A stretch of DNA of 64,000 nt from Mycolicibacterium vinylchloridicum (GCF_013404075.1 NZ_JACBJQ010000010.1:96536-160535), one strand, 5' to 3'. Numbered from the stretch's first letter, positions 27,793 through 36,687 are shown. Notes: generated by a model not told the origin, from the sequence alone. Numbers and translations: made by a program.

Positions 27793-28653
27793 ATGAGCAT
27801 CCAAGCCCCCGACAACGTCCCGCCGATCGGCGACTGGAATCGATTGCTGGAGGGACGCGTTGCCGTCATCACAGGAGGCGGCGACGGGATCGGCGGGGCG
27901 ATCTCGCGGTTATTCGCCGCGCACGGCGCATTGATCGAAATCGCCGAAATCGACCCAGAACGTGCATCGCTGATACAGAAAGAAATCGAGCGCACGGGTG
28001 GAGTCGCACGATCACACATTGTCGACGTGCGTAACGATGACCATGTGGAGCGGCTGGCGGCAGCCGTCCTCGAAAAGCATGGGCACATTGACGTATTGGT
28101 GAACAACGTGGGCGACTACCGGCCCATCGTTCCCTTTGAACGGTCCGGCCCGGACTCGTGGGAACAGATGTATCAATACAACCAACGACACGTCTACGCG
28201 GTCACCCGCGCTTTCACGGACTCGATGATCAGTGCCCGGCGCGGATCGATCGTCAACATCCATTCCGTCGAGGGGATGCGGGGATACCCACAAGATCCGG
28301 TCTACGGGTCGATGAAGGCGGCCATCGCGCACTTCACCACCTGCCTGGCGGTTTCACTCGGGCACCTCGGCATCCGGGTCAACGGGATCGGGACCGACTT
28401 CACTCAAACTCCCGCAGTGGACTACTTCGCGGGCTTTGAGGAGCATCAACATCTCTGGCCGACATGGGCGCCGGTAGGCAGGCTCGGCTGGCCGGAGGAC
28501 CAAGCGCGCGTCGCGCTGTTCCTGGCCTCAGATCAGTCCGCATACGTCACCGGGCACAACATTCCGGTGGACGGCGGCACCAGGGCCGGTGGCGGATGGT
28601 TCTGGTCGCTCACCACACAGTCATGGGTACATCGGCCGACATCACTCAAGTAG
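27793..28653 (+). CDS. Short-chain dehydrogenase/reductase
   Basis: A 286-residue SDR with cofactor motif TGGGDGIGG (32–40), NNVGD, the catalytic Ser in IVNIHSVEG and YGSMK with Tyr/Lys. The acidic residue after the second strand (IAEIDPE) suggests NAD(H). It follows the amidohydrolase at a six-base gap and should oxidise or reduce an intermediate of the same pathway. Its C-terminus (VDGGTRAGGGWFW) is typical of classical SDRs. Confidence 0.92.
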   Translation: MSIQAPDNVPPIGDWNRLLEGRVAVITGGGDGIGGAISRLFAAHGALIEIAEIDPERASLIQKEIERTGGVARSHIVDVRNDDHVERLAAAVLEKHGHIDVLVNNVGDYRPIVPFERSGPDSWEQMYQYNQRHVYAVTRAFTDSMISARRGSIVNIHSVEGMRGYPQDPVYGSMKAAIAHFTTCLAVSLGHLGIRVNGIGTDFTQTPAVDYFAGFEEHQHLWPTWAPVGRLGWPEDQARVALFLASDQSAYVTGHNIPVDGGTRAGGGWFWSLTTQSWVHRPTSLK

Positions 28654-28846
28654 GCCGCTCGGCATCACGGGTGCCGACTCGGCCCCGCTGCAACGGTTCG
28701 AAAGGGAGCGCGAGGTGCAGGAGATACGTGAAGTCCGTGGGCAAGTCGGCGAAATCGGCTTCGCAGAAACTCATTTCACGACTGACGACGCCGTTCCCGA
28801 GCTTCCGGATACTGAATTCACTCGAGTCCGAAGGGATGTGCCGCCG

Positions 28847-29644
28847 CTAGTTCTGCGAAGGAGGCCGGAAGCCGCCGTGCGCGAGGGCAACCGCGACACA
28901 GGTCCCTACCGGGCCTTGTGTGTCAACGAGTGTCGCCGAGCCCGTCGCCACGCCCTCGGAGCTGTGGTGCGCTTCGGCCGCAAGCCCGAGCACCGGTCCT
29001 TGCGGTAGGCGACTCAGCGTCACGGTGTAGTCGGCATTGATGAATTGCAAGCCCGCAGTTCCCCAATTGGACAGCGAGGCTGTGATATCCCCGGCCATCG
29101 CCGCGCGCACGAACGGTGTGAGTTCTTCGCCTTCGACCGCAGGTTGAGTCATATTGAGCCACGCGTACTTCCGGCCGGCCTCGCCGGACCAGTCCTGGTC
29201 CGGGTTCTGTATCGGCGCGCCCCAACCGTAGGTGTGAATGAAAAGTGCCGCAGCAGCCACATCGTCGTCCGAGGGTAACGGCGGCATCACAACCTGCGGC
29301 GACCATACGTCGCCGCCAGGCTGCACGCATCGCCGGAGAAACAGCCCACTCGCCCTGGCGACGATCGCGCCGCGCTGCGCCAAGGAGGCTTCGACGAGTC
29401 GGAGTCGTCGACCGTCGCGCAGTATTTCGGTGTGCAGTTCAACGGGTTCGAGGGCCATGGGCTTCGGCAAGTCGACGGTCAGCCTGGCCGGTTGCATATC
29501 GCTGTCGCCGACGACGCGTTCGAGCGCCCATGCCAATAGGCCGCCGACCGCATGACCGCTGACAGACTCGCCCCACCCACCCCGTGCTGTCGAGCCGGGA
29601 ACAAAGCCCCCGCCTTCACGAGCGAAACATGCACCCAACTCCAT
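28847..29644 (-). CDS. Thioesterase-like (double hotdog) family protein
   Basis: A 265-residue TesB-like protein. The first hotdog has GGWGESVSGHAVGGLLAWALE and RLTVDLPKPMALEPVELHTEI; the second has SLSNWGTAGLQFINADYTVTLSR and ends in GTCVAVALA. ATG at 29644 follows GGGAAGGTG. It is convergent with the SDR gene and stands alone. The protein belongs to the same broad family as those at 5552 and 57233 but is clearly more distant. Likely substrate is an acyl-CoA of the island's pathway. Confidence 0.82.
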   Translation of the reverse strand: MELGACFAREGGGFVPGSTARGGWGESVSGHAVGGLLAWALERVVGDSDMQPARLTVDLPKPMALEPVELHTEILRDGRRLRLVEASLAQRGAIVARASGLFLRRCVQPGGDVWSPQVVMPPLPSDDDVAAAALFIHTYGWGAPIQNPDQDWSGEAGRKYAWLNMTQPAVEGEELTPFVRAAMAGDITASLSNWGTAGLQFINADYTVTLSRLPQGPVLGLAAEAHHSSEGVATGSATLVDTQGPVGTCVAVALAHGGFRPPSQN

Positions 29645-29780
29645 CGACGCACCTTCCCAATCGTGGCCACGACGCCTATCGGCAGGGTTACAGTAGCACC
29701 GCCGGGTAGTGCGCAAAGCCTCGGCTGTAGCGCCAACAGATGTGGGATAGGAAGTCCACGCGCTCTGGGAGTTTCCGGCC

Positions 29781-29981
29781 TCATGAACCCGATTGAGTGC
29801 CGCTCACAGGGCGAGAGCCGTCGGACGCCGCATCGATAATCGCTGTGCTATTGCGCCGACATCGGCCGCACTGCGAGCTCGCTCCGGTTTCCGCGGCAAC
29901 CTGCTTGGAGGTGATGGCGCCCGCCTTGATCGCGTCCTTGACGTCTTGACTGGTCACTCCCAGACAGAGGCAGACATACAT
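29781..29981 (-). CDS. Bacterioferritin-associated ferredoxin (Bfd)-like [2Fe-2S] protein
   Basis: A 66-residue protein with the Bfd cysteine pattern: MYVCLCLGVT at the start (Cys4, Cys6) and QCGRC (Cys38, Cys41) after the helix pair VKDAIKAGAITSKQVAAETG. Bfd proteins hold a [2Fe-2S] cluster and pass electrons, classically to bacterioferritin for iron release. No ferritin gene is near; here it sits six bases after an uncharacterised gene in the middle of a catabolic island, so it may serve another partner. Confidence 0.85.
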   Translation of the reverse strand: MYVCLCLGVTSQDVKDAIKAGAITSKQVAAETGASSQCGRCRRNSTAIIDAASDGSRPVSGTQSGS

Positions 29982-29987
29982 GAGGGC

Positions 29988-30620
29988 TTACCTCCCCGGG
30001 CGTTGGGCGGGAAAGTGAATGGCGAAATCAGCCGACCCGAGGAAGACGGGCGGGTATATGCCTACCCCGGCGGAGGTGAGCCAGGCGGCCGCCGCATCGG
30101 ACTTGGACAGCCACAGATGTGCATGGGCCTGGTTGTCGACTGTCAAGAGGAGCATCAGCTCGCGACGGTCGTCGAATGCTTGGTATACCCGCACCTTGCG
30201 GATACCGTATCGGCGAAATCGGGCTAGCGAAGCCTTGACCTGCACAACGAACGCCTCCGGTTCTGGTACGGGAAAGATTGCGGCGACGATGAATTCACGG
30301 CTCAGCGGCGACGGGTCGGCGGTGTCGTTGTGGAAGACAATGTCACCTGCGAAGACAGCGGGTACCTCGTCCAAGCCAACCGCGTCGAACCAATCGAGAA
30401 GGTAGTGAGACCCAAGAAGTTGCCGCATCGGTTGTCGCGACCTGAAGCCGATCGTCGTCAGTACCCGGGTTGGTTCAACGTCTGAATGGTGAACGACGAC
30501 CTGATGGGCACCGAGCGCGCCGAGGGTGTCCCGGTTGCGATCCAGGACTGTCCGCACCCGGTCTGGCTCTGGGATCGAGAACTCCATCGCGAGCAGAATC
30601 ACGGGAATCTCGCGACTCAC
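29988..30620 (-). CDS. Conserved protein of unknown function, upstream of bfd
   Basis: The 210-residue product is soluble and appears to hold two related alpha/beta halves, each ending in a phrase of the type 'R.y..f.d..e.m.ll...': VEPTRVLTTIGFRSRQPMRQ and RKVRVYQAFDDRRELMLLLT. This suggests a duplicated ferredoxin-like (dimeric alpha/beta-barrel) fold, as found in small monooxygenases or stress-response barrels, but I do not recognise the family. GTG at 30620 follows AGAAGGGAT. The six-base spacing to the Bfd-like gene implies co-expression. Confidence 0.65.
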   Translation of the reverse strand: MSREIPVILLAMEFSIPEPDRVRTVLDRNRDTLGALGAHQVVVHHSDVEPTRVLTTIGFRSRQPMRQLLGSHYLLDWFDAVGLDEVPAVFAGDIVFHNDTADPSPLSREFIVAAIFPVPEPEAFVVQVKASLARFRRYGIRKVRVYQAFDDRRELMLLLTVDNQAHAHLWLSKSDAAAAWLTSAGVGIYPPVFLGSADFAIHFPAQRPGR

Positions 30621-30654
30621 GCTGCGATCCCTTCTGTGAGAGAACATTTTGCGA

Positions 30655-30717
30655 TCAGAGCGTGATCGCCCCTCGGACGACGATCATGGGCATGTCGAGC
30701 ACCGTGTTGACAAGCAT
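30655..30717 (-). CDS. Possible 20-residue peptide with a strong ribosome site
   Basis: AAAGGAGACGTG immediately precedes an ATG that opens a 20-codon frame, MLVNTVLDMPMIVVRGAITL, ending 34 bases before the next gene. The ribosome site is among the best in the window. The peptide could be a leader that affects the downstream gene, or the tail of a decayed gene, since the frame remains open further upstream. No family recognised. Confidence 0.3.
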   Translation of the reverse strand: MLVNTVLDMPMIVVRGAITL

Positions 30718-30841
30718 CACGTCTCCTTTGTCGTTCGACGCGTCCTTGACGGGCGGCCCACACCTCGCTGGCCACCGCGAGCTGTTGACGGCCGCAAGAG
30801 TCCGCTGACGCCCCATATATCTCAAGTATGCGAAATATTGA

Positions 30842-30857
30842 TTCTCACATCGAAGAA
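30842..30857. promoter_or_regulatory. TTCTC-N6-AAGAA site (motif A) in the MFS promoter region
   Basis: TTCTC-ACATCG-AAGAA lies 100 bases upstream of the MFS transporter gene and 222 bases from the divergent unit starting at 30620. One base differs from the full inverted repeat, exactly as in the site at 52236. The rest of the 336-base intergenic region holds only the possible 20-residue peptide frame. Confidence 0.5.
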
Positions 30858-30956
30858 CAATAATTTTTCCCGGTCGTCCGCGCGGATCGCCAACCGCCTA
30901 TCCTCATTCCAAAGAACCACTGTTAATCGCAACATCCAGATGCCAGGCCGGGTGCA

Positions 30957-32255
30957 ATGACCGAATTCGCTCTTGTCAGCAGTCCAGCTCATCAGATTCA
31001 TCGACCGCTTCGCGCGTGGTCAGCCGTACTGCTGCTCACCGGAGTTGGTGTGCTGAACTACGCCGACCGCTTCCTGCCCGCGATCCTCGCTGAACCAATC
31101 AAAGCCGAACTGCACCTGTCCGACACGGCGATCGGAGTCATCAACGGGTTCGGCTTCCTGATCGTCTACGCCGTCGTCGGCATCCCGATCGCTCGGATCT
31201 CCGACAAGGGTGCATTCGGACTGGTGATCGCCGGCTGCCTGACCCTGTGGGGCGCGATGACGATGCTCGGCGGAGTGGTCCAATCCGGGTACCAACTCGC
31301 GGCCACGCGGGTGGGTGTGGCGATCGGAGAGGCCGGCAGCAACCCGGCTGCGCACGCCTACGTGGCCCGCAACTTCGCCCCGGAACGCCGGGCAGCGCCG
31401 CTTGCCGTGACCACCCTCGCGATACCGATATCCAGCGCCGCCGGCTTGCTCGCCGGGGGTATGCTCGCTGAATATCTCGGCTGGCGTGCGGCATTCGCGA
31501 TTCTGGGCGGACTGAGTGTGGCCGCCGCCCCGCTACTGTTGGCGGTACTCGGCCCACGCCAAGCCATGCCCCCCACCCCCGCACCTGCGCGGGCGGTAGT
31601 CATCAAATGGTGGGAGCTTCTCCGCATCCCGAACTACGTCGCCATCGTGGCGGGTGTTGCGTGCATCTCCATCGCCGGATACTCGCTCTCGACCTTCGCC
31701 CCGGCCTACCTCATGCGGGTACGCGATATGTCGCTGTCAGAGGTCGGAGTGCAGTACGGCATCGCCAGCGGCGCGATCGGAGTGCTGGGCCTTCTCGTCG
31801 TCGGGCGCTTGGCCGACATCTTGTCGAACAAGGATCGCCGCTGGCTGCTGTGGCTGGTCATCGCGATCATCGCAGTGGCCCTACCATTTTCGATCCTCGC
31901 GTTCATCGTGACTCAAGCGGGTCTCGCGGTCTTTTTCATCGCGATGAGCTACATCGTGGGAGCCGCTTATATGGCACCGTCGGTAGCGGCCATTCAGCTG
32001 CTGGTCCCGACGGAGCTGCGGGCCACGGCGTCGGCAATTTTCCTTTCCGCGGCCGCCATCATCGGCGCATCCGGACCCTTCGTGACCGGTCTCATCAGTG
32101 ACACGCTTAGAGATGACATCGGCGTCGCATCGTTGGGCCGGGCGTTGATCATCGTACCTGTCGCGCAAGTACTAGCCGGAATCTGTTTCGCTCTGGCCGC
32201 CAAGGGATTCAACGAGAAGGTCATAGACAACGGCCCGGTACTCCTCGAGCCCTGA
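30957..32255 (+). CDS. MFS transporter (Spns/aromatic-acid type)
   Basis: A 432-residue, 12-helix major facilitator transporter of the inner membrane. Helix 1 carries GVGVLNYADRFLPAIL, the loop between helices 2 and 3 has GIPIARISDKG (family motif A), and helix 4 has TRVGVAIGEAGSNPAAHAYV. YADR and GEAG are typical of the spinster-like and aromatic/hydroxy-acid subgroups. It probably imports the growth substrate or exports an intermediate. It converges with the linalool dehydratase-like operon and has a motif-A site in its promoter. Confidence 0.92.
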   Translation: MTEFALVSSPAHQIHRPLRAWSAVLLLTGVGVLNYADRFLPAILAEPIKAELHLSDTAIGVINGFGFLIVYAVVGIPIARISDKGAFGLVIAGCLTLWGAMTMLGGVVQSGYQLAATRVGVAIGEAGSNPAAHAYVARNFAPERRAAPLAVTTLAIPISSAAGLLAGGMLAEYLGWRAAFAILGGLSVAAAPLLLAVLGPRQAMPPTPAPARAVVIKWWELLRIPNYVAIVAGVACISIAGYSLSTFAPAYLMRVRDMSLSEVGVQYGIASGAIGVLGLLVVGRLADILSNKDRRWLLWLVIAIIAVALPFSILAFIVTQAGLAVFFIAMSYIVGAAYMAPSVAAIQLLVPTELRATASAIFLSAAAIIGASGPFVTGLISDTLRDDIGVASLGRALIIVPVAQVLAGICFALAAKGFNEKVIDNGPVLLEP

Positions 32256-32275
32256 GGCCGACGCCGGCCGAATGG

Positions 32276-32401
32276 TCACCCCCGCCTTGGTGTCGCCGCT
32301 CTGATCGGCGGGGGATCGCTAGTCACCCGCGGCTTGCGTCGCACGCGGTAGATCAGGGTGACCATCTCAGTCCAGATGCGGTCGCAGTTGAGGATCATCA
32401 C
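32276..32401 (-). CDS. Small protein (41 aa) overlapping the end of the Ldi-like gene
   Basis: GTG at 32401 overlaps the stop of the Ldi-like gene by GTGA, the arrangement used for real coupled genes elsewhere in this window. The peptide begins VMILNCDRIWTEMVTLIYRV and continues RRKPRV before a proline/arginine-rich tail. The first 26 codons end almost only in G or C, as expected of coding DNA here. The hydrophobic, amphipathic start followed by RR suggests membrane association, perhaps as an accessory to the upstream membrane proteins. No family is recognised. Confidence 0.45.
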   Translation of the reverse strand: MMILNCDRIWTEMVTLIYRVRRKPRVTSDPPPIRAATPRRG

Positions 32402-34386
32402 GCCTTCCCGGAGTCGGTAGGCTCCAGCCGCAGCCGGGTGAACCCGGTGACGGCAACCGACGTGACGGCTCGACCGTCCGCGTCGGCGATGAACTCGGCG
32501 ACTTCACGTTCCGAGTCACCGCTGAGGTTGGTGACCGTGTAGCACCGATGCGGCTCGAGTGCCTCCAGCGTGAGACCAACATCGGGCAGGTCATGCTCCC
32601 CGCTCGGCGTGAGCGCCAGATCCAGTGACCGACCGTCAGTCGATCGGGCAAGTACGACGAGAACGTCATCCCACGCCGTATCGATCAGCAGCGGTCCGGT
32701 AGGGGGAACATACCCCCGAATGTTCAACTCGCCCAGGCTCAGCGGCGCCGACCACCGGGCCACCAGGAATCCCCCAATGCTTGCTGCGCTTCCGTCGAGC
32801 GGACGTTCGGGCCAACGGGCACCGGTGGCCAATTGGGCATCAGCCCCTGCGATTGCGGCGCGGGCAAGCGTCTCGTCGCCGACCAATGCCGCTCCGCCGA
32901 TCAACTTCGTCCATGTCGTGACGGCAGTCGACGTCTGACGGTGTCGATCAGGTTCTCGAGGCAATTCCAAGTCCAGCTTGCCGTCGACGACCATGCTCGA
33001 CAACGCGTCCATCATCGGTCTGGCCTCCTTGAGGTCCAGCGCCAGCGCCCGCCGGTAGTGACCCGGCAGAATGTCGATGAAGCGGCCGCTGGCGTGAGCA
33101 TGGTATGCACCACCCGGCATCTCTCCTGTGTCCCAAGATAATCCAGTCAAATTGCTCCGGATGTGCGAATAGCTGCCGTCAGGAGTGAGGTATTCCTCGT
33201 CGAGCGTTCGTCGCCACCTGTCTTTGTAGTCTGCCCACTTGGTGGTTCCGTGCAACTTGTCGTGGCCGTACATCCCCTGGGCGGCGAAGATATTGCAGAC
33301 CGTGAACGACCATCCGGGCTCGCAGGGAAAGAAGCCCAGACGGCTGTTCTCGAAATTTCGCTGCACCGCCTCGATGATCGAGTGGTGGTCATACGGGAAC
33401 TCTCGGCCGTCTTTCCACACGAAGTTCAGCGACCCCGGCTGGTCGAAGTACGCCGAGCCGGTCGCCGCTTCGAAGTTACCCAACACGTCGCCGAGGAACC
33501 CGGAGAACATGATGTTGTCTTTCTTGATCGGGTCCGGGTCGGCACTGAAGTTACCCAACAGATTCAGTGTGCGCCAATAGCCCCAGACCCGTAAGTCGGT
33601 GTTCTTCAACACCATCCGGGTCAGCGCTTCTCGCGCTTGGCGCTGCCCGTTAGGTACGTAGTTCGCAGCGAAGATGCACATTGCCCAGCAGTAGGAGAAC
33701 ACCTGATAGCGAAGCTGGGTGCCACCGTGGAATTGTTCGCCCCAGTCAAAGCCCTTCAATCCGTCGTGCGGCTGCTGCGCCAGGTCGTAGCACCACCGGA
33801 CCAGCTCGGCGTCGACCGCGTCAGGCTCGCGCGGTCCCGGATGCCCACTAGGCAACTCGACCGATGCGAGGTATTCGTTCAGTTCACCGACTTTGGCACG
33901 CTTGGCACGAAATCGGCTCTCCAGCTTCCAGAGTCCCGTGCCTGCAACCATCACCGCGAGCAGGTAGACCACCGGTACGCTCCACGGCCAGGTGGTGCCC
34001 TGCTCGAGAAACAGCCGCGGCGAATCCACCAGCGACCAGGCAATAATCGCGCTGCCCAACCACACCAGGGGAATCGCCAGATGCGCGCTGATCCCCCACC
34101 ACAACACCAGCGCCACCACAAGTAGCACGACGCTGAACAGGAAGGCGATGGGGTGCGCTGTATAGAGCAAACCTCCGCCGGGAAAGACCAAAGAGAGCCC
34201 GAAAGCCCGCGCGGAGTCCGTTGCGACACCGAAAACCAGCACTGCTGCGAATAATTCGACCAGGCCGACACCGACCGCGGTGCGGGCCAACAGGCGGCGC
34301 GTCACGGGACCGAATCGGACAGGTCGCGGCTCAAGCAGGGGAATGGGTGCCGGCGAATCGGCTTGTGCGGGAACTGTTTGGGTCAT
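32398..34386 (-). CDS. Membrane-anchored linalool dehydratase/isomerase-like protein
   Basis: The 662-residue product has about five membrane helices in residues 30–155, then a soluble alpha-helical domain (about 185–480) resembling linalool dehydratase/isomerase (Ldi) of Castellaniella, which interconverts geraniol, linalool and myrcene. Supporting segments are DWGEQFHGGTQLRYQ (214–228), DNIMFSGFLG (290–299), FPYDHHSIIEA and CEPGWSFTVC with Cys355 and Cys364 nine residues apart, the spacing I recall for the Ldi active-site cysteines. The C-terminal 170 residues look beta-rich. Known Ldi is periplasmic and lacks the membrane part. ATG at 34386 overlaps the upstream stop (ATGA). Real substrate unknown; an allylic terpenoid alcohol is the best guess. 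Confidence 0.7.
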   Translation of the reverse strand: MTQTVPAQADSPAPIPLLEPRPVRFGPVTRRLLARTAVGVGLVELFAAVLVFGVATDSARAFGLSLVFPGGGLLYTAHPIAFLFSVVLLVVALVLWWGISAHLAIPLVWLGSAIIAWSLVDSPRLFLEQGTTWPWSVPVVYLLAVMVAGTGLWKLESRFRAKRAKVGELNEYLASVELPSGHPGPREPDAVDAELVRWCYDLAQQPHDGLKGFDWGEQFHGGTQLRYQVFSYCWAMCIFAANYVPNGQRQAREALTRMVLKNTDLRVWGYWRTLNLLGNFSADPDPIKKDNIMFSGFLGDVLGNFEAATGSAYFDQPGSLNFVWKDGREFPYDHHSIIEAVQRNFENSRLGFFPCEPGWSFTVCNIFAAQGMYGHDKLHGTTKWADYKDRWRRTLDEEYLTPDGSYSHIRSNLTGLSWDTGEMPGGAYHAHASGRFIDILPGHYRRALALDLKEARPMMDALSSMVVDGKLDLELPREPDRHRQTSTAVTTWTKLIGGAALVGDETLARAAIAGADAQLATGARWPERPLDGSAASIGGFLVARWSAPLSLGELNIRGYVPPTGPLLIDTAWDDVLVVLARSTDGRSLDLALTPSGEHDLPDVGLTLEALEPHRCYTVTNLSGDSEREVAEFIADADGRAVTSVAVTGFTRLRLEPTDSGKA

Positions 34387-35621
34387 GTGCTTCCAGGCTC
34401 CTCGATGACGTGCGATGCGCTGCCAGCGCGAAGGTGCTCCGCCAGCCGGTCGATGGCCGCGGCCAGCGGATCGTGTTCGACAGTCGGACGGTAGAGGACC
34501 GCGGCGGCGGCCGGGTCGTCGACGAAGTTGAGCCACACCCGGCCTGCCGCGACGAGTCGTTCGTCGTCGCTACGTTCGCTGCCCCGCGCCGCGGCGCCGA
34601 GCACGCGCTGACGCAGAGCGGGCCAGTCCTGCTGATCGGTCCAACCACGGGAGTGCGCGATCGCCGTAACCAGCGCGTGTTCCCAGTCGCGACATTTGCC
34701 GGCCGAGAGTCCCAGCGGACTCCACCACCACGCTGGTCGGTGGCCGCGACGTATGGCGAAAGGGCCGGCCAGAGCGAGGCGCCACCGCTGGGCCGCCGCG
34801 CTGTCCTGGGCGTCTTCCAATGCCACCGCGACCAGGGTTGCATCGAGCGGGCGCACCCAGGTCGGTTCGCTGCACGGCACGCCCACCCGGCAACGGCGCG
34901 CGTCTGCGGTCAACTGCTCGATCCCGGTTGCGTCGAGGAGCCCGCACATCATCATTGCGGCCCTGGTGTGGGCATGATCGGCGCGCAGCGGATCACCGGT
35001 AAAGCGCCACCGTGCGACCGCACCGACCCGGCGCGCCCGTCGACGTACCTCCGGCGAGCCCAGGACGTCTAGCGTGGCGTCGTCGACGGCTCGCGCCATG
35101 GACAAGAGGGCAATCGCTCGACAGCGCTCGGGTACCGACAACTCGGTCAGGGTCCGCGGTTGAGATCGCGACCGCCGCCCGGCGAGCCAGCGGAATCCAG
35201 GCACCCCCGCCAGAGTCGCACGAGCCCAACCCGCCATCGCCAAGAAAAGCAGCACTAGAGGAAACTCATGCGACTGCGTGTATGTCACCACTGCCGCAGC
35301 CGCATCAGACGCCTCGTGCGTCGTACTCCCCCACTTCGCGGAGGCGACCATCGAGGCGATCACGATCAGTGCGACAAGCCAGTCCGTTCCCCACAACAGC
35401 CACGCGGTGGTCCCTGCGGCAGCGCAGACCATGAAAACCACCGCAAGCACTGGCCGTGCTTCGAGCATTCCGGCCCCCGGAATCAGGAAGCTGCGCGCAG
35501 CGTGCACACCGGGGTGACCGCACCCGAAAGCGATTACAGCCGGAGTCAGGGTCACGCAAACCGCGATCAGCCAGCGTGACCACGGCGTGCGGAGCGGGTC
35601 ACTCAAGGAGTTCGAGCGCAT
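34383..35621 (-). CDS. Membrane protein paired with the Ldi-like protein
   Basis: This 412-residue protein has about four or five membrane helices in residues 15–140, then a soluble helical part. Its segment ARSFLIPGAGMLEARPVLAV (about 42–61) closely parallels the Ldi-like partner's ARAFGLSLVFPGGGLLYTAHP, so the two share an N-terminal membrane module. The C-terminal part has no visible Ldi cysteine pair; WWWSPLGLSAGKCRDWEHAL is a possible counterpart of the helical core. It may be a degenerate subunit. Start is ATG 35621 or TTG 35630; either overlaps the kinase-like gene. No known name. Confidence 0.6.
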   Translation of the reverse strand: MRSNSLSDPLRTPWSRWLIAVCVTLTPAVIAFGCGHPGVHAARSFLIPGAGMLEARPVLAVVFMVCAAAGTTAWLLWGTDWLVALIVIASMVASAKWGSTTHEASDAAAAVVTYTQSHEFPLVLLFLAMAGWARATLAGVPGFRWLAGRRSRSQPRTLTELSVPERCRAIALLSMARAVDDATLDVLGSPEVRRRARRVGAVARWRFTGDPLRADHAHTRAAMMMCGLLDATGIEQLTADARRCRVGVPCSEPTWVRPLDATLVAVALEDAQDSAAAQRWRLALAGPFAIRRGHRPAWWWSPLGLSAGKCRDWEHALVTAIAHSRGWTDQQDWPALRQRVLGAAARGSERSDDERLVAAGRVWLNFVDDPAAAAVLYRPTVEHDPLAAAIDRLAEHLRAGSASHVIEEPGST

Positions 35622-36687
35622 CGAGTTCAAGCGCCTGCCGTCCGTGACGTTGGATCATCGAGGCCAGCAACCTCTCTCCTCGTTCGGTCTTTTCGGCCAT
35701 CAAAGATGCGGAGACGGAGTTGAACACACCCCACAACGAACCGAGACGGTAGTCGCGCCATGTGGTGTCCGCCGCAACCGAAACCCCGGCGGACGTAAGT
35801 TGGGCGTGATACTCCGCCACGAGATCACGCTCAACACTTGCGCGCCCGGTCTGGTCGGCAAAGCTCCCCCCGATCAGGTACGCGATATCGCCGGCTGCGA
35901 AACCAATATTCAGCGCCTGAAAGTCGACCACTGTCACCGGCGGTGCATCCGGCCCGGCACCAAAGAGCAAGTTGTCGGCACGGAAATCGTTGTGCACCAG
36001 GGTCCTTGGAGTACCGAGACCGACCGGTAGTCGGCCAGCGCTCGGCGCGAACTGTTCGATCAAATGAATGACGTCGGCATCGAGCTGGTTGCCGAATCGA
36101 TCGAGGAAGTCCGGCAGCGCGGCTTCGAAGACGGCCTGGGTCAGGGCCGCGATGTCAACGAGAGAGGTCAGCGGCTGCCCGGCTGTGACGATCGCCTCGA
36201 TCGACGGGTCACCCCACCGGGGCGCGTGCAACTTGACGGCTTGCGCGATGGCGATCGCGATCTGATCGGCTGACAGGCCCGCCACTTGGTCGCCAGCAAC
36301 CGCATCCACAATGTCTTCGAGCAGCAAGACGAAGTCCTGTGCCTCTCCGTCGTACGCGGCGTAGTAGCACCGCGGCGTTCGTACTTCGACGAGCGCGGCC
36401 ACCTGGTCGTAGAACACGTGTTCTCGCAGGTAAGTGCCGGAACCAAACAGGGCTGCCCGCGGCATCGGATCGACGCACGGCACCTTGGCCATCAACGTCT
36501 TCGGATGGCCGTCGGGCACGTCCCACGTGAGTCCGATCCGTGCTACCCGCCCAGCCTGTCCGGTTCCGACGTAGCCAATGAAGTGCGCATCGATCAGGTC
36601 GGCCCCACGCGTGATAGCCGACTTCTGCAGTGCGCGTCGCACCCAGTCGGCACTGATGGTTTCGGGATCACTCAGGACTTGGGCCAT
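35599..36687 (-). CDS. APH/choline-kinase-like phosphotransferase
   Basis: A 362-residue kinase-fold protein. Catalytic loop LVHNDFRADNLLF (His-x-Asp with downstream Asn) and the metal-binding VVDFQ are intact, and the N-lobe lysine is probably in KTLMAKVPC. Mycobacteria carry many such proteins next to lipid-degradation genes; they are more likely to phosphorylate a small alcohol or intermediate than an antibiotic. It is the first gene of the operon with the two membrane proteins and is divergent from a P450 across a promoter with both motif A and motif B. Confidence 0.85.
   Translation of the reverse strand: MAQVLSDPETISADWVRRALQKSAITRGADLIDAHFIGYVGTGQAGRVARIGLTWDVPDGHPKTLMAKVPCVDPMPRAALFGSGTYLREHVFYDQVAALVEVRTPRCYYAAYDGEAQDFVLLLEDIVDAVAGDQVAGLSADQIAIAIAQAVKLHAPRWGDPSIEAIVTAGQPLTSLVDIAALTQAVFEAALPDFLDRFGNQLDADVIHLIEQFAPSAGRLPVGLGTPRTLVHNDFRADNLLFGAGPDAPPVTVVDFQALNIGFAAGDIAYLIGGSFADQTGRASVERDLVAEYHAQLTSAGVSVAADTTWRDYRLGSLWGVFNSVSASLMAEKTERGERLLASMIQRHGRQALELDALELLE

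Noticed and set aside
28646..28774. A 42-codon reverse-strand frame after the thioesterase gene with coding-like third positions
   Set aside because: It has no ribosome site, overlaps the end of the SDR gene and is simply the same frame continuing after the thioesterase stop; no family was recognised.
35599..36687. Aminoglycoside resistance gene
   Set aside because: The kinase fold fits, but the setting in a catabolic operon and the broad mycobacterial family argue for a metabolic role.
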